The notes under the pieces: model-generated
What the model was told of the DNA's origin: nothing
Database searches by the model: none
The model's input: only the letters and a program-made list of their open reading frames with translations
Made by a program: the position numbers and the translations under genes
Part shown: piece after piece, positions 17,346 to 25,525 of the stretch
How the letters are laid out: each line of letters begins with the position of its first letter
Position numbering within the stretch: position 1 is the stretch's first letter
DNA from: Candidatus Melainabacteria bacterium
GTDB taxonomy: Bacteria; Cyanobacteriota; Vampirovibrionia; Gastranaerophilales; Gastranaerophilaceae
Direction of reading: 5' to 3'
Assembly (NCBI GenBank): GCA_003258725.1
Contig: QHMG01000004.1
Location: 310,001-374,000, forward strand
Length of the DNA stretch: 64,000 nucleotides

Positions 17346-17372
17346 TTATCGGCACGTATGATTTTGGCTTTA
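17346..17372 (-). promoter_or_regulatory. Consensus sigma-28 promoter of flagellin 2
   Basis: On the minus strand TAAA (17372-17369), exactly 15 bp, then GCCGATAA (17353-17346). This is a perfect match to the FliA consensus and the best regulatory site in the flagellar part of the window. Confidence 0.88.
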
Positions 17373-17450
17373 TACTTTAGTATGATTTATCCTCTATATG
17401 GAGTAGACGAAATTTTAAAGTGCTTGATTTTACTGCGTTTGAACGGACAC

Positions 17451-17486
17451 AAAAAGGTGCGGATTTTGAAAAAATCCGCACCTTTT
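17451..17486. terminator. Hairpin terminator downstream of the 17.7 kb gene
   Basis: AAAAGGTGCGGATTTT and AAAATCCGCACCTTTT form a perfect stem around GAA. On the minus strand it could end transcription from the secreted-protein gene at 17699-18385. Confidence 0.6.
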
Positions 17487-17557
17487 GCATGCTTTTTATA
17501 ATTTTTCTACAACTTTAGTATAGTTTTATAGTATATATAGAAACAATATTAGTTTTA

Positions 17558-17680
17558 GCATCTAATGGTAATAGAGACCCTGAACTAAATTCAGGGTGAC
17601 ATTAAAATTGAACATAAAACTTTATGTCATGCTGAACTTGTTTCAGCATCTCATGGTTGTAGAGATCCTGAACTGTCTTG
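17558..17680. repeat. Two adjacent partial copies of the dispersed repeat
   Basis: 17558-17601 carries the right half (AGAGACCCTGAACTAAATTCAGGGTGACA). 17624-17680 carries the left half (TGTCATGCTGAACTTG through AGAGATCCTGAAC). They fill most of the 400-bp gap between flagellin 2 and the next gene, together with the promoter and hairpin noted separately. Confidence 0.75.
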
Positions 17681-17698
17681 GTTTATTTGTTGGAAAAC

Positions 17699-18385
17699 CT
17701 AATTAATCGGTACATCAATTGGGGCAGTAAGAATTACAGTCAAAACTTCATCTTGACTAAATTCAACAGGTTGACCTTTTCTGAACATGTCAACAACGCT
17801 GTCACCTAGCCAATAAAGTCCACCACCAACTGCACCGCCGATAGCGCATACAGGAACAGTGATAACTCTAGCAGTGCTGAATAAAACATCTTCGCCGATA
17901 TCCATGCCAAACTCTGTTGAGTTTACTGTGATATCTACTGTTTTATCCCAGTTATTTTGCAATGCTTCACCGTAGCCTTTGTTGATGTAAACACCGCCAT
18001 CAGCTGCAAGATTAACTTTGCCTGAGATAATCATGTTCAAAGGTAATTGTCTTCCGTTTGGAGTTACGATGTGGTCAAAATCTACGTAAAGGATACCACC
18101 ACGAGAGAAACATTTGTTTGGTACAACTTTTTGAACACTTCCTCTAATCATAGAACCGGCTGGAAGAATTACGTTTGTGGGCGTTTTTTCGTCGTTAATT
18201 AGTACTGCACTGAAATAATCACCTTCGTTACTGTTTTGTGTGCTTATTGGGTCAAGCAATTTGATAGAGAATTTTGTACCTGCTGGAATTCTTTTTGTAA
18301 TTGCATTTGATTTCAATACTTGCGCAGAAACAGTGTTTACTGTGAATAGTAATGCTAATAATGTTATTAAAAATTTAATTTTCAT
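17699..18385 (-). CDS. Secreted protein with beta-domain and glycine-rich segment
   Basis: This 228-residue protein starts at the ATG at 18385 (MKIKFLITLLALLFTVNTVSAQ, clear signal peptide), preceded by GGGAGG. The mature part has a beta-rich region (about 35-130: IPAGTKFSIKLLDPIS, GDYFSAVLI, ILPAGSMIRGSV, YVDFDHIVTPNGRQLPL). A short Gly-rich hydrophobic stretch follows (VPVCAIGGAVGGGLYWLG). The same order occurs in the C-terminal half of the SLH protein at 29681-30961, so the two share a domain. Location is probably periplasm or outer membrane; function unknown. Confidence 0.75.
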   Translation of the reverse strand: MKIKFLITLLALLFTVNTVSAQVLKSNAITKRIPAGTKFSIKLLDPISTQNSNEGDYFSAVLINDEKTPTNVILPAGSMIRGSVQKVVPNKCFSRGGILYVDFDHIVTPNGRQLPLNMIISGKVNLAADGGVYINKGYGEALQNNWDKTVDITVNSTEFGMDIGEDVLFSTARVITVPVCAIGGAVGGGLYWLGDSVVDMFRKGQPVEFSQDEVLTVILTAPIDVPIN

Positions 18386-18519
18386 TTTTCCTCCCGACAT
18401 ATATTATTTATTCTATATGTAATTAGAAAAAAATCAAAAAGGTTACAATTGTTTAAGTTTGTTTGACAAGGGTAATTAAAAGTCATACAATTTCATTAAT
18501 AAGAAAAGGAACTAAGACA

Positions 18520-19215
18520 TTGATTAATAGATTAAAAAAAGCGTTTACAATGGCAGAAGTATTGATGGTTTTGGCTGTAATAGGCGTTGTGGCTGCAATG
18601 ACACTGCCAAGATTGTCAGACAACGTAGATGAACAAGCACTTGTTGCAGGTGTTAGAAAAGCCTATTCAGACTTGCAGATTGCTTATGATGCAATGGTTA
18701 CACGTTACGGTGAACCTGATGGCTGGTTGAGTGGTTTTGGTAAAGATTCTACAAAAAGAAAAGAAGCAACAGAATTGTTAAAAAATAGATTAAAAGAATC
18801 TTTAGATGTTGATTTAGATTGTGGGGACTCAGATACAGGCTGTATGTCAACATCTATTACTGATGCATATTACTTAAAATTAAAGAGTGGTACGGGCTTA
18901 GCTATATCTATAGCTGGTGATTTAGATTTTACTTGTAGTGATTTTCAAGATAAATATTATCCTTGCGCATTTGGTAACATTTATGTTGATGTAAATGGAC
19001 CTGATAAAGGACCAAATCAAGATGGATATGATATATTTGATTTTGTGTTAAGTGCCAACGGAGTTGAACCAGAAGGGTTGTCTTATGCCTCTGGTATATA
19101 TATATATGATGATATTCCAAATATGAATACTGCTTGGGCAATTAAAGCAGGCAACTTAGATTATAATAAATGTTTTAGTGATTTAAGCTGGGCAAACAAA
19201 AGAACTTGTAATTAA
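18520..19215 (+). CDS. Type IV pilin-like protein, paralogue A
   Basis: I place the start at TTG 18520, which has AAAAGGA 9 nt upstream. This gives a short leader MINRLKKA followed by FTMAEVLMVLAVIGVVAAMTLPRL, matching the short leader of the next gene. An upstream in-frame TTG at 18463 would add 19 residues. The class III signal has Ala rather than Gly at -1 and Glu at +5. The C-terminal part has a loop VDVNGPDKG...DIFDF and a terminal Cys pair (NLDYNKCFSDLSWANKRTCN). The family includes pilins and type II secretion pseudopilins; which one is unclear. No assembly ATPase or platform gene is present. Confidence 0.8.
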   Translation: MINRLKKAFTMAEVLMVLAVIGVVAAMTLPRLSDNVDEQALVAGVRKAYSDLQIAYDAMVTRYGEPDGWLSGFGKDSTKRKEATELLKNRLKESLDVDLDCGDSDTGCMSTSITDAYYLKLKSGTGLAISIAGDLDFTCSDFQDKYYPCAFGNIYVDVNGPDKGPNQDGYDIFDFVLSANGVEPEGLSYASGIYIYDDIPNMNTAWAIKAGNLDYNKCFSDLSWANKRTCN

Positions 19216-19232
19216 TAAAGAGGTAAATAATT

Positions 19233-19895
19233 ATGTTTAATAAATTAAAAGCATTTACAATGGCAGAAGTTTTATTGGTACTAGGTATTATCGGTGTTGT
19301 TGCAGCAATAACTATTCCAAACTTAAAGGATAGTGCTGATGAACAAGTTTATGTTGCAAAAGCAGGAAAAATTTATTCCGAAATGGAAACTGCTTTTTCT
19401 CGTTCAAGCATGAAATACGGTAATGTAAATGATTGGTCTGGCATTGCAAATAATACAATCGGTACAGCTGTAGGTAGCAAAATGGTCAAATATATTGACG
19501 GTTCTATTTGTGGAACTGGTGCAAATATAAAATGTTGGGCTGATGATTATACAACAAACAAGACTGTAGATGCGGCATACAAGATTACTCTAAAAGACGG
19601 TGCTTCAGTAGCCTTTTTCAATGATTTAACTGTTGATAATTTTACAGGTAATGCTTTAACGATTTTAGTTGATTTAGACGGTTCAGGAAAAGGGGCTGAT
19701 ACATTAGGTATTGACCAATTTTATATGTATGTTTTATCTGCTTCAGCAATGAGCGATGGCTCACATAACGTTGCTATTAACGCCACACCAACTTCATCTG
19801 ATTATTTGGGTTGGGTGCTAAAATATGGAAATGAAGATTATATGAAGTGTGCCTCTAATTTAAAATGGTATTCAGATGAGATTTCATGTAATTAA
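19233..19895 (+). CDS. Type IV pilin-like protein, paralogue B
   Basis: This 220-residue protein starts MFNKLKA followed by the pilin helix FTMAEVLLVLGIIGVVAAITIPNL. It has the same Ala -1 and Glu +5 pattern as its neighbour 17 bp upstream, with which it forms an operon. GAGG precedes the ATG. The globular part has the shared loop (VDLDGSGKGADTLGIDQFYMYV), similar to the calcium loop of GspG-type pseudopilins, and the C-terminal GNEDYMKC...EISCN. Together A and B look like two subunits of one pilus or pseudopilus. Confidence 0.88.
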   Translation: MFNKLKAFTMAEVLLVLGIIGVVAAITIPNLKDSADEQVYVAKAGKIYSEMETAFSRSSMKYGNVNDWSGIANNTIGTAVGSKMVKYIDGSICGTGANIKCWADDYTTNKTVDAAYKITLKDGASVAFFNDLTVDNFTGNALTILVDLDGSGKGADTLGIDQFYMYVLSASAMSDGSHNVAINATPTSSDYLGWVLKYGNEDYMKCASNLKWYSDEISCN

Positions 19896-19913
19896 TTTAT
19901 AAATTTTATAAAC

Positions 19914-19959
19914 AAAAAGGGCTGAAGTGCATGTTACACATGCACTTCAGCCCTTTTTT
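19914..19959 (+). terminator. Terminator of the pilin A-B operon
   Basis: AAAAAGGGCTGAAGTGCATGT pairs perfectly with the complement ending in CCCTTTTTT across a TAC loop; a very strong stem directly after pilin B. Confidence 0.9.
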
Positions 19960-20030
19960 GACAAAGCTGAAAACCTCATTATATATATAATATAGACCAG
20001 TTGTTAATAAAACTTAACAAAAATAAAAAC

Positions 20031-20046
20031 AAAAAGGCAATTTTTT
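20031..20046 (+). promoter_or_regulatory. Shared upstream motif AAAAGGCAATTTTT, copy 1
   Basis: The 14-nt motif recurs upstream at 32147, 49412 and 49532, and in a slightly changed form at 52854. Here TATAAA follows 26 nt downstream of the GGC (20062-20067), then the 68-residue ORF. The constant position relative to a -10-like box suggests a promoter-associated activator or sigma site; this is an inference. Confidence 0.5.
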
Positions 20047-20109
20047 ATGGAAGAAATACTTTATAAAAGAGTAAGAGATAACAAAGAGATTTTAAAGAGA
20101 GGATTTCAA

Positions 20110-20313
20110 ATGAAAGAACAAGAATTAAACACTATGATGTCAGTTGTAACAGACCCAATCAACAATGTTTATAGAGTTCATAACTATGCTGAAGCAGAAG
20201 AAATCCGTCGTATGTGCAGAGTTTTTGAAATTTCTAACTCTCAACAAAACAAACACAAAATGTTGGCTATCAAAAATATGGCTACAATGAAATTGGTTTT
20301 AAGCAACAACTAA
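20110..20313 (+). CDS. Small orphan protein (67 residues) in the repeated cassette
   Basis: I prefer the ATG at 20110 (MKEQELNTMMSVVTDP) because AGAGAGGA lies 6 nt upstream; an in-frame ATG at 20047 sits right on the shared AAAAGGCAATTTTT motif and has no good ribosome site. The product is soluble and helical, Met/Asn-rich, with EAEEIRRMCRVFEI in the centre and no known domain. Its 3' untranslated region carries the 48-nt element also found after the ORF at 32208-32732 and alone at 49652. Confidence 0.6.
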   Translation: MKEQELNTMMSVVTDPINNVYRVHNYAEAEEIRRMCRVFEISNSQQNKHKMLAIKNMATMKLVLSNN

Positions 20314-20360
20314 TTAATTAAAAAGTAAATTAAACCGAAACGAGGTAAGTTTAATTTATA

Positions 20361-20436
20361 ACAAAGATTTTTATACTCTCTCTCTTAATATCCTCGTGTT
20401 TATTTAATGTCTGCCAATTCTATTGACAGACTTTTT
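20361..20436 (+). ncRNA. 48-nt conserved 3' element plus terminator hairpin, copy 1
   Basis: From AAAG at 20363, 48 nt are identical to copies at 32737 and 49652, with ACTCTCTCTCTTAATATCC and CTCGTGTTTATTTAATGT as core words. Then GTCTG-CAAT pairs with ATTG-CAGAC, followed by TTTTT. In this copy an upstream ACGAGG (about 20340) can pair with CCTCGT of the element. Strict identity upstream of the hairpin points to a functional RNA or 3'-UTR-derived small RNA rather than a mere terminator. Confidence 0.7.
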
Positions 20437-20448
20437 GTTATGTGAAAC

Positions 20449-20513
20449 ACTCAGTATTTTCTCGTGATTTTAGAGACCCTGAACTCCGTATGTCAGGCAT
20501 TGCCTGACATATT
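20449..20513. repeat. Dispersed repeat fragment with GTCAGGC hairpin
   Basis: TCTCGTGATTTTAGAGACCC and TGAAC belong to the dispersed repeat. They are followed by GTCAGGC-ATT-GCCTGAC, a small hairpin that recurs at about 49753 and 55883. Confidence 0.6.
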
Positions 20514-20552
20514 AACTAGATTTGGGTTCTATCAAAAAAAATTATAAAAAAC

Positions 20553-20587
20553 AGCAGGTGCGGAATTTTTCAAATTCCGCACCTGCT
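20553..20587 (-). terminator. Terminator of nifJ
   Basis: AGCAGGTGCGGAATTT pairs perfectly with AAATTCCGCACCTGCT across TTC; on the minus strand it is followed by GTTTTTT. It lies 28 bp after the nifJ stop. Confidence 0.85.
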
Positions 20588-20614
20588 TTGTTATATATTA
20601 ACCAAATTGATTAA

Positions 20615-23600
20615 TTACATTAATTCACCAACTGATTTGTATACAGCCATACGTTTTGCTGCATCTGCTTCAGCTTGTTCGTACAATGCTTCAGCGTGTT
20701 CTGGGTTAGTTTTCATTAATGATTTATAACGACCTTCACTTCTGATGAAGTCTTGGTAGTTTCCTTTTGGATCCTTAGCGTCCCAAGTGAATGGGTGTTC
20801 AGGATTTGCTGGATTGTATCTGTATAATGGGAAGTAACCAGCTTCTACAGCACGTTTTTGTTCAGTTTGAGTTTTACTCATATCAATACCGTGTGCGATA
20901 CATGGAGCGTAAGCGAAGATGATTGATGGTCCATTGTATGCTTCAGCTTCTTGGAATGCTTTAAGAGTTTGAGCTCTATCTGCGCCTAAAGCTACTGATG
21001 CTACGTAAACATAACCATAAGACATACTCATCAAGCCCATGTTTTTCTTGTAAGTTGGTTTACCACCTGTGGCAAACTTAGCTACTGCACCTGTTGGTGT
21101 AGATTTAGATGCTTGACCACCTGTGTTAGAGTATACTTCAGTATCAAGAACTAAGATGTTAACGTTTTTGTTTTGAGCTAATACGTGGTCTATACCGCCG
21201 TAACCGATATCGTTAGCCCAACCGTCACCACCGATAATCCATACTGATTTATCTGTGAAGTAGTCTTGTAATTCTCTAACCATTGCTAAATCAGGACATT
21301 CAACGTCTGCGTATTTAGCTAAAACAGCTTTTGCTTCTTCTTGAGCTTTAACTGCTTCTTCATTTTTAGAGTTATCCCAATGAGACATTGCATTGTTTAA
21401 TGCATCTTTTAAGTCTGCTGGAGTTTTTTCGTTTTCAAGAACTTTTTCAACGTAAGTTTTCAAAGTATCTCTGTTTTGGTCTACTGCCAATCTCATACCG
21501 AAACCGAACTCAGCGTTGTCTTCAAATAATGAGTTAGCCCAAGCTGGACCTCTACCGTCCTTGTTAGTTGTGTAAGGAATAGTAGGGAATGTACCAGAGT
21601 AGATTGAAGAACAACCAGTTGCGTTAGCAACGATAGTGTTTTCACCGAATAATTGTGAAACTAATTTAACGTAAGGAGTTTCACCACAACCAGCACAAGC
21701 ACCTGAGAATTCAAATAATGGTTTTCTCAACATAGCACCTTTCATTGTCTTAGTTGTGTTTTTACCCATAACGTTATCTGGTAATTCATCAAAGAATTTT
21801 TCATTTTCCATTTCGCCTGCTTCAACTTCTTTTTCAATTGTTGACCAAGTTAAAGCATCTTTACCGTTTTGATTTGCAGGACATTGGTCTAAGCAAACAC
21901 CGCAACCTGTACAATCTTCGCAGTAAACTTGGATTTTGTATTGTTCATCAGCTAAAGCTGGTCTAGCTTGAACACCCTTGAATGTAGCAGGAGCATTAGC
22001 CATATCTTTAGCTTCAACCAATTTACTTCTAATAGCAGCGTGTGGACATGCAGAAGCACAAATACCACATTGTAAACAAGCTTCGCTATTCCAATGAGGA
22101 ACTCTAGGAGCGATACCACGTTTTTCTAAGCAAGCTGTACCTGTTGGAATTACACCGTCGTTAGACATTGCTGAAACAGGGATATCATCACCTTTTTGTC
22201 TCATTGATGGTTCAACGATTTTCTTAGCAAATTCATCTGCATCATCTGGAATTAATTTAACCATATCAGCATGAGCAACACCGTCTAGAGAAGCTGGAAT
22301 TACAACTTCTTCACAAGCGTTAATTGCTGCATCAATTAATGCTAAGTTCATGTTAACAACATCGTCGCCTTTTTTCTTGAATGTTTTAACAGTCATGTTC
22401 TTCATACCTTCGTATGCTTGTTCAAATGGAATGATACCTGATACTTTGAAGTATGCAACCATCATAACTGTATTAGCACCCTTACCACGTAAACCTGGTT
22501 GTTGCTTGATTAATTCTTCAGCGTTCACGTTGTAGAATTTGATTTTCTTGTTGATGATAGTTTCTTGCATATCTCTTGTTAAGTGAGAGAAAGCTTCTTC
22601 CTTAGACCAAGGAGAGTTTAACAAGAATGTACCACCTTCTTTGATACCTTTTAAGATATCATATCTACCGATATAAGCATGTGCTGAGCAAGATACGAAA
22701 TCTGGAGCTGTGATTAAATAAGTAGATTTGATTGGTTTGTCACCGAATCTTAAGTGAGAAACTGTAACACCAAATGATTTTTTAGAGTCATAAGCAAAGT
22801 ATGCTTGAGCATCCTTGTTTGTGTATTGACCGATAATTTTGATTGAGTTTTTGTTAGCACCAACAGTACCGTCTGAGCCTAAGCCCCAGAACATACAGTT
22901 TGTAGTTCCTTCAGGTTCTGTAACGATGTGTTCTTCAACATTTAATGATTTATGAGTTACGTCATCGTTAATACCAACTGTAAAACCGTGGAAACCATTG
23001 TTTTCTAAGTGTTTGTAAACAGCTAATACCATTGATGGTGTAAATTCTTTAGAAGATAAACCATAACGACCGCCGATAACTCTAACGTCTTTGTTTTCGA
23101 TACCAGCAACTACATCTAAGTATAGAGGTTCACCAATAGAACCTGGTTCTTTAGTTCTGTCTAAAACAGCAATTCTCTTAACTGATTTAGGAAGAGCTTC
23201 GTTGAATCTCTTAACGTCGAATGGTCTGTATAATCTAACTTTAACTAGACCATATTTAGTACCTCTAGTTGCATTTAAGTATTCAATAGTTTCTTCAATA
23301 GTTTCGCAACCAGAACCAATAGCTACGATAACATCAGTTGCATCTGGTGCACCAACGTAATCGAATGGGTGGTATTGACGACCAGTAACTTTAGCAACTT
23401 TGTCCATATATTCTTGAACAATGTCAGGAACTGCGTCATAGTATTTGTTAACTGTTTCACGACCTTGGAAGTATACGTCTGTGTTTTGAGCACCAACTTT
23501 ACATTTTGGAGCTTCTGGACGTAAGCCTCTTTGTTTAAATTCTTCAATATATTTTGGTTCAACTAATGAAGCGATATCATCGTAAGAGATTTCTTCGATT

Positions 23601-24145
23601 TTGTGTACTTCGTGAGAAGTTCTGAAACCATCGAAGAATTGTAAAAATGGAACTTTAGCTTTGTAAGTAGCTAAGTGGGCAATTAGAGCCATATCCATTT
23701 CTTCTTGAACGCTGTTAGCAGCTAACATAGCGTAACCTGTGTTTCTGCAACCCATAACGTCTGTGTGATCACCAAAGATAGCTAATGATTGAGCCGCTAA
23801 AGCTCTTGCTGCAACGTGAATTACGTGAGGAATCATTTCCCCTGCAATTTTGTGCATTACAGGAATCATTAATAACAAACCTTGTGAAGCAGTGTAAGTT
23901 GAAGTTAAAGCACCTGCGGCTAAAGAACCGTGTACAGCACCTGCTGCACCAGCTTCTGATTGCATTTCTGCAACACGAACTTCTTTACCCCAAATGTTCT
24001 TTTTGTGTTGAGATGCCCATTCATCAATCCATTCACCCATTGTAGATGAAGGAGTGATTGGGTAAATTGCTGATACTTCGCTTAAAGCATACGCAACGTG
24101 TGCGGCAGCGTAGTTACCATCAACTGTTATTGTCTTTCCTGGCAT
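20615..24145 (-). CDS. nifJ: Pyruvate:ferredoxin (flavodoxin) oxidoreductase, single-chain
   Basis: This 1176-residue homodimer-type PFOR oxidises pyruvate and CoA to acetyl-CoA, CO2 and reduced ferredoxin or flavodoxin. The N-terminal pyrimidine domain has YPITPSSTMGEW and the TSTYTASQGLLLMIP segment. Two 4Fe-4S clusters sit at about 685-760 (CLQCGICASACPHAAIR and CEDCTGCGVCLDQCP). The C-terminal TPP domain has CAGCGETPY, ATGCSSIY, GGDGWANDIGYGG and the SNTGGQASKSTPTGA loop. AAGGAGG precedes the ATG. The gene is monocistronic and implies anaerobic pyruvate fermentation. Confidence 0.97.
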   Translation of the reverse strand: MPGKTITVDGNYAAAHVAYALSEVSAIYPITPSSTMGEWIDEWASQHKKNIWGKEVRVAEMQSEAGAAGAVHGSLAAGALTSTYTASQGLLLMIPVMHKIAGEMIPHVIHVAARALAAQSLAIFGDHTDVMGCRNTGYAMLAANSVQEEMDMALIAHLATYKAKVPFLQFFDGFRTSHEVHKIEEISYDDIASLVEPKYIEEFKQRGLRPEAPKCKVGAQNTDVYFQGRETVNKYYDAVPDIVQEYMDKVAKVTGRQYHPFDYVGAPDATDVIVAIGSGCETIEETIEYLNATRGTKYGLVKVRLYRPFDVKRFNEALPKSVKRIAVLDRTKEPGSIGEPLYLDVVAGIENKDVRVIGGRYGLSSKEFTPSMVLAVYKHLENNGFHGFTVGINDDVTHKSLNVEEHIVTEPEGTTNCMFWGLGSDGTVGANKNSIKIIGQYTNKDAQAYFAYDSKKSFGVTVSHLRFGDKPIKSTYLITAPDFVSCSAHAYIGRYDILKGIKEGGTFLLNSPWSKEEAFSHLTRDMQETIINKKIKFYNVNAEELIKQQPGLRGKGANTVMMVAYFKVSGIIPFEQAYEGMKNMTVKTFKKKGDDVVNMNLALIDAAINACEEVVIPASLDGVAHADMVKLIPDDADEFAKKIVEPSMRQKGDDIPVSAMSNDGVIPTGTACLEKRGIAPRVPHWNSEACLQCGICASACPHAAIRSKLVEAKDMANAPATFKGVQARPALADEQYKIQVYCEDCTGCGVCLDQCPANQNGKDALTWSTIEKEVEAGEMENEKFFDELPDNVMGKNTTKTMKGAMLRKPLFEFSGACAGCGETPYVKLVSQLFGENTIVANATGCSSIYSGTFPTIPYTTNKDGRGPAWANSLFEDNAEFGFGMRLAVDQNRDTLKTYVEKVLENEKTPADLKDALNNAMSHWDNSKNEEAVKAQEEAKAVLAKYADVECPDLAMVRELQDYFTDKSVWIIGGDGWANDIGYGGIDHVLAQNKNVNILVLDTEVYSNTGGQASKSTPTGAVAKFATGGKPTYKKNMGLMSMSYGYVYVASVALGADRAQTLKAFQEAEAYNGPSIIFAYAPCIAHGIDMSKTQTEQKRAVEAGYFPLYRYNPANPEHPFTWDAKDPKGNYQDFIRSEGRYKSLMKTNPEHAEALYEQAEADAAKRMAVYKSVGELM

Positions 24146-24386
24146 AAATAAACCTCCTTATAGTTTTAAATTATCCAGCCTACTGTATTATTTTCCATTT
24201 AGTAAGTGCTACAAATGTAGCTGTTTTATTACTATTCAAGACACTTTAATTGTACTCCAAACAGAAATTTTTGACGATAAATTTTTGTATAATATTAAAT
24301 AATATGTCATGTAGAGGAGAAATTAAAAATAGAACCTTCTTTCATTCAGAACTATAAAAACGGAGCTTTGTTCGTATTTTGCAGGC

Positions 24387-24414
24387 TTGCAAAATCTTCA
24401 AAATTCTGTTAAAA
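24387..24414 (+). promoter_or_regulatory. Promoter of pilin-like gene C
   Basis: TTGCAA (24387-24392), 16 bp, TTAAAA (24409-24414). The 311-bp gap before it also holds the nifJ leader. A GAGGAG at 24313-24318 is not followed by an ORF and looks unused. Confidence 0.45.
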
Positions 24415-24456
24415 TGGAGTATAAACTTAGAATACAAAAAAGAGGCTTTAAACTAT

Positions 24457-25245
24457 ATGAAAAAAATTACAAAAATATTGGCATTCACGCTTGCTGAAAC
24501 CCTAATCGTAATGGGTATTATTGGCGTGGTTGCAGCACTAACTATTCCAAACTTAAACTCATCAACTGCCGACAAAGAAAAAGTTGCAAAATTAAAGAAG
24601 GTTTATTCAAACTTAAACGATGCAATCGGCAGAAGTGAAGCCGTTTATGGAAATATGTCTGAATGGCAGTGGTCAAACTCTAATGGTCCGGCATCAAGTA
24701 ATGATGCACAGATGTTTGCTGAAAGAATTGGTGATTTCTTAAAAACTTCAAAAACTTGTGGTTTGGCTCTAGGTGCCGGTTGTTTATCAAGAACTGCGAA
24801 ATCGTTAAATGGCACAAGTTGGGTTGGTTCTTATCCTCCAACTGATAACGTAACTGGCTTGTACAAATATATTCTAGCTGACGGTTCAAGTTTAGCTATT
24901 AGTGCTACATCTTACTGGTTGCAGATTTTTGTAGATATTGATGGTCCTAATAAAGGTTCATCTACTGCGGGTAAAGATTTATTTGATTTTTGGATTTTTT
25001 CTCCTAATTCATCTGGTTTAGGATCGCAAATCGCAAGTACTCAAAGTTGGCAATTATTGACAGACAGTCCAGGTGGTGGTAATACAATGTTGATAGATAA
25101 AACAGATTTAAGCTCAAACTTTTCGTCAGGACGAGGGCTTGCTACTTGGGTTCTACAAAATGACAACATGGATTACTTGAAAGCTACAAATGGAAAATGC
25201 AAAAATAATACCGTTTTAAGTTGGACAAATAGGTCTTGTAAATAG
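24457..25245 (+). CDS. Type IV pilin-like protein, paralogue C
   Basis: This 262-residue protein starts at ATG 24457 (MKKITKILA, then FTLAETLIVMGIIGVVAALTIPNL). The longer ORF start 78 bp upstream would put 26 extra residues before the leader and overlap the promoter. Class III signal has Ala at -1 and Glu at +5. The body carries FVDIDGPNKG...GKDLFDFWIF and ends WVLQNDNMDYLKATNGKCKNN...WTNRSCK. It is closely similar to paralogue D at 32889, a recent duplicate, and has lower similarity to A and B. It is monocistronic. Confidence 0.88.
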   Translation: MKKITKILAFTLAETLIVMGIIGVVAALTIPNLNSSTADKEKVAKLKKVYSNLNDAIGRSEAVYGNMSEWQWSNSNGPASSNDAQMFAERIGDFLKTSKTCGLALGAGCLSRTAKSLNGTSWVGSYPPTDNVTGLYKYILADGSSLAISATSYWLQIFVDIDGPNKGSSTAGKDLFDFWIFSPNSSGLGSQIASTQSWQLLTDSPGGGNTMLIDKTDLSSNFSSGRGLATWVLQNDNMDYLKATNGKCKNNTVLSWTNRSCK

Positions 25246-25263
25246 TTTAAAAGTAAAACCTTA

Positions 25264-25375
25264 CGTCATGCTGAACTTGTTTGACAAAGCGAACAAACGA
25301 AGAATGAGTTTTGTGAGCCTGTCCCCCGTGTGACAGCATCTCGTGATGCAGAGATCTTGAACTAAATTTAAGGTA
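25264..25375. repeat. Dispersed repeat split by a 50-bp insertion
   Basis: CGTCATGCTGAACTTGTTT is separated from AGCATCTCGTGATGCAGAGATC by about 50 bp beginning GACAAAGCGAACAAACG and ending CCCCCGTGTGAC. Without that piece the standard repeat unit is restored, so a small insertion into the repeat is visible here. Confidence 0.65.
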
Positions 25376-25525
25376 TTTTTTGATATTTAAAGCTCTTTTT
25401 TGTGATAAACTAATCTCAAGATGATATTAGATTTCAATTTAATCAATCCACCAAATTATGCTGTTGTCTATCAAAATAATTTCTTTTATGATAGACTTGT
25501 TTTATCGAAAGGAGAACTTGTATTT

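Noticed and set aside
24313..24318. GAGGAG at 24313 as the start of a small gene
   Set aside because: No ATG, GTG or TTG with a usable frame follows at normal distance; it is probably chance or a decayed gene.
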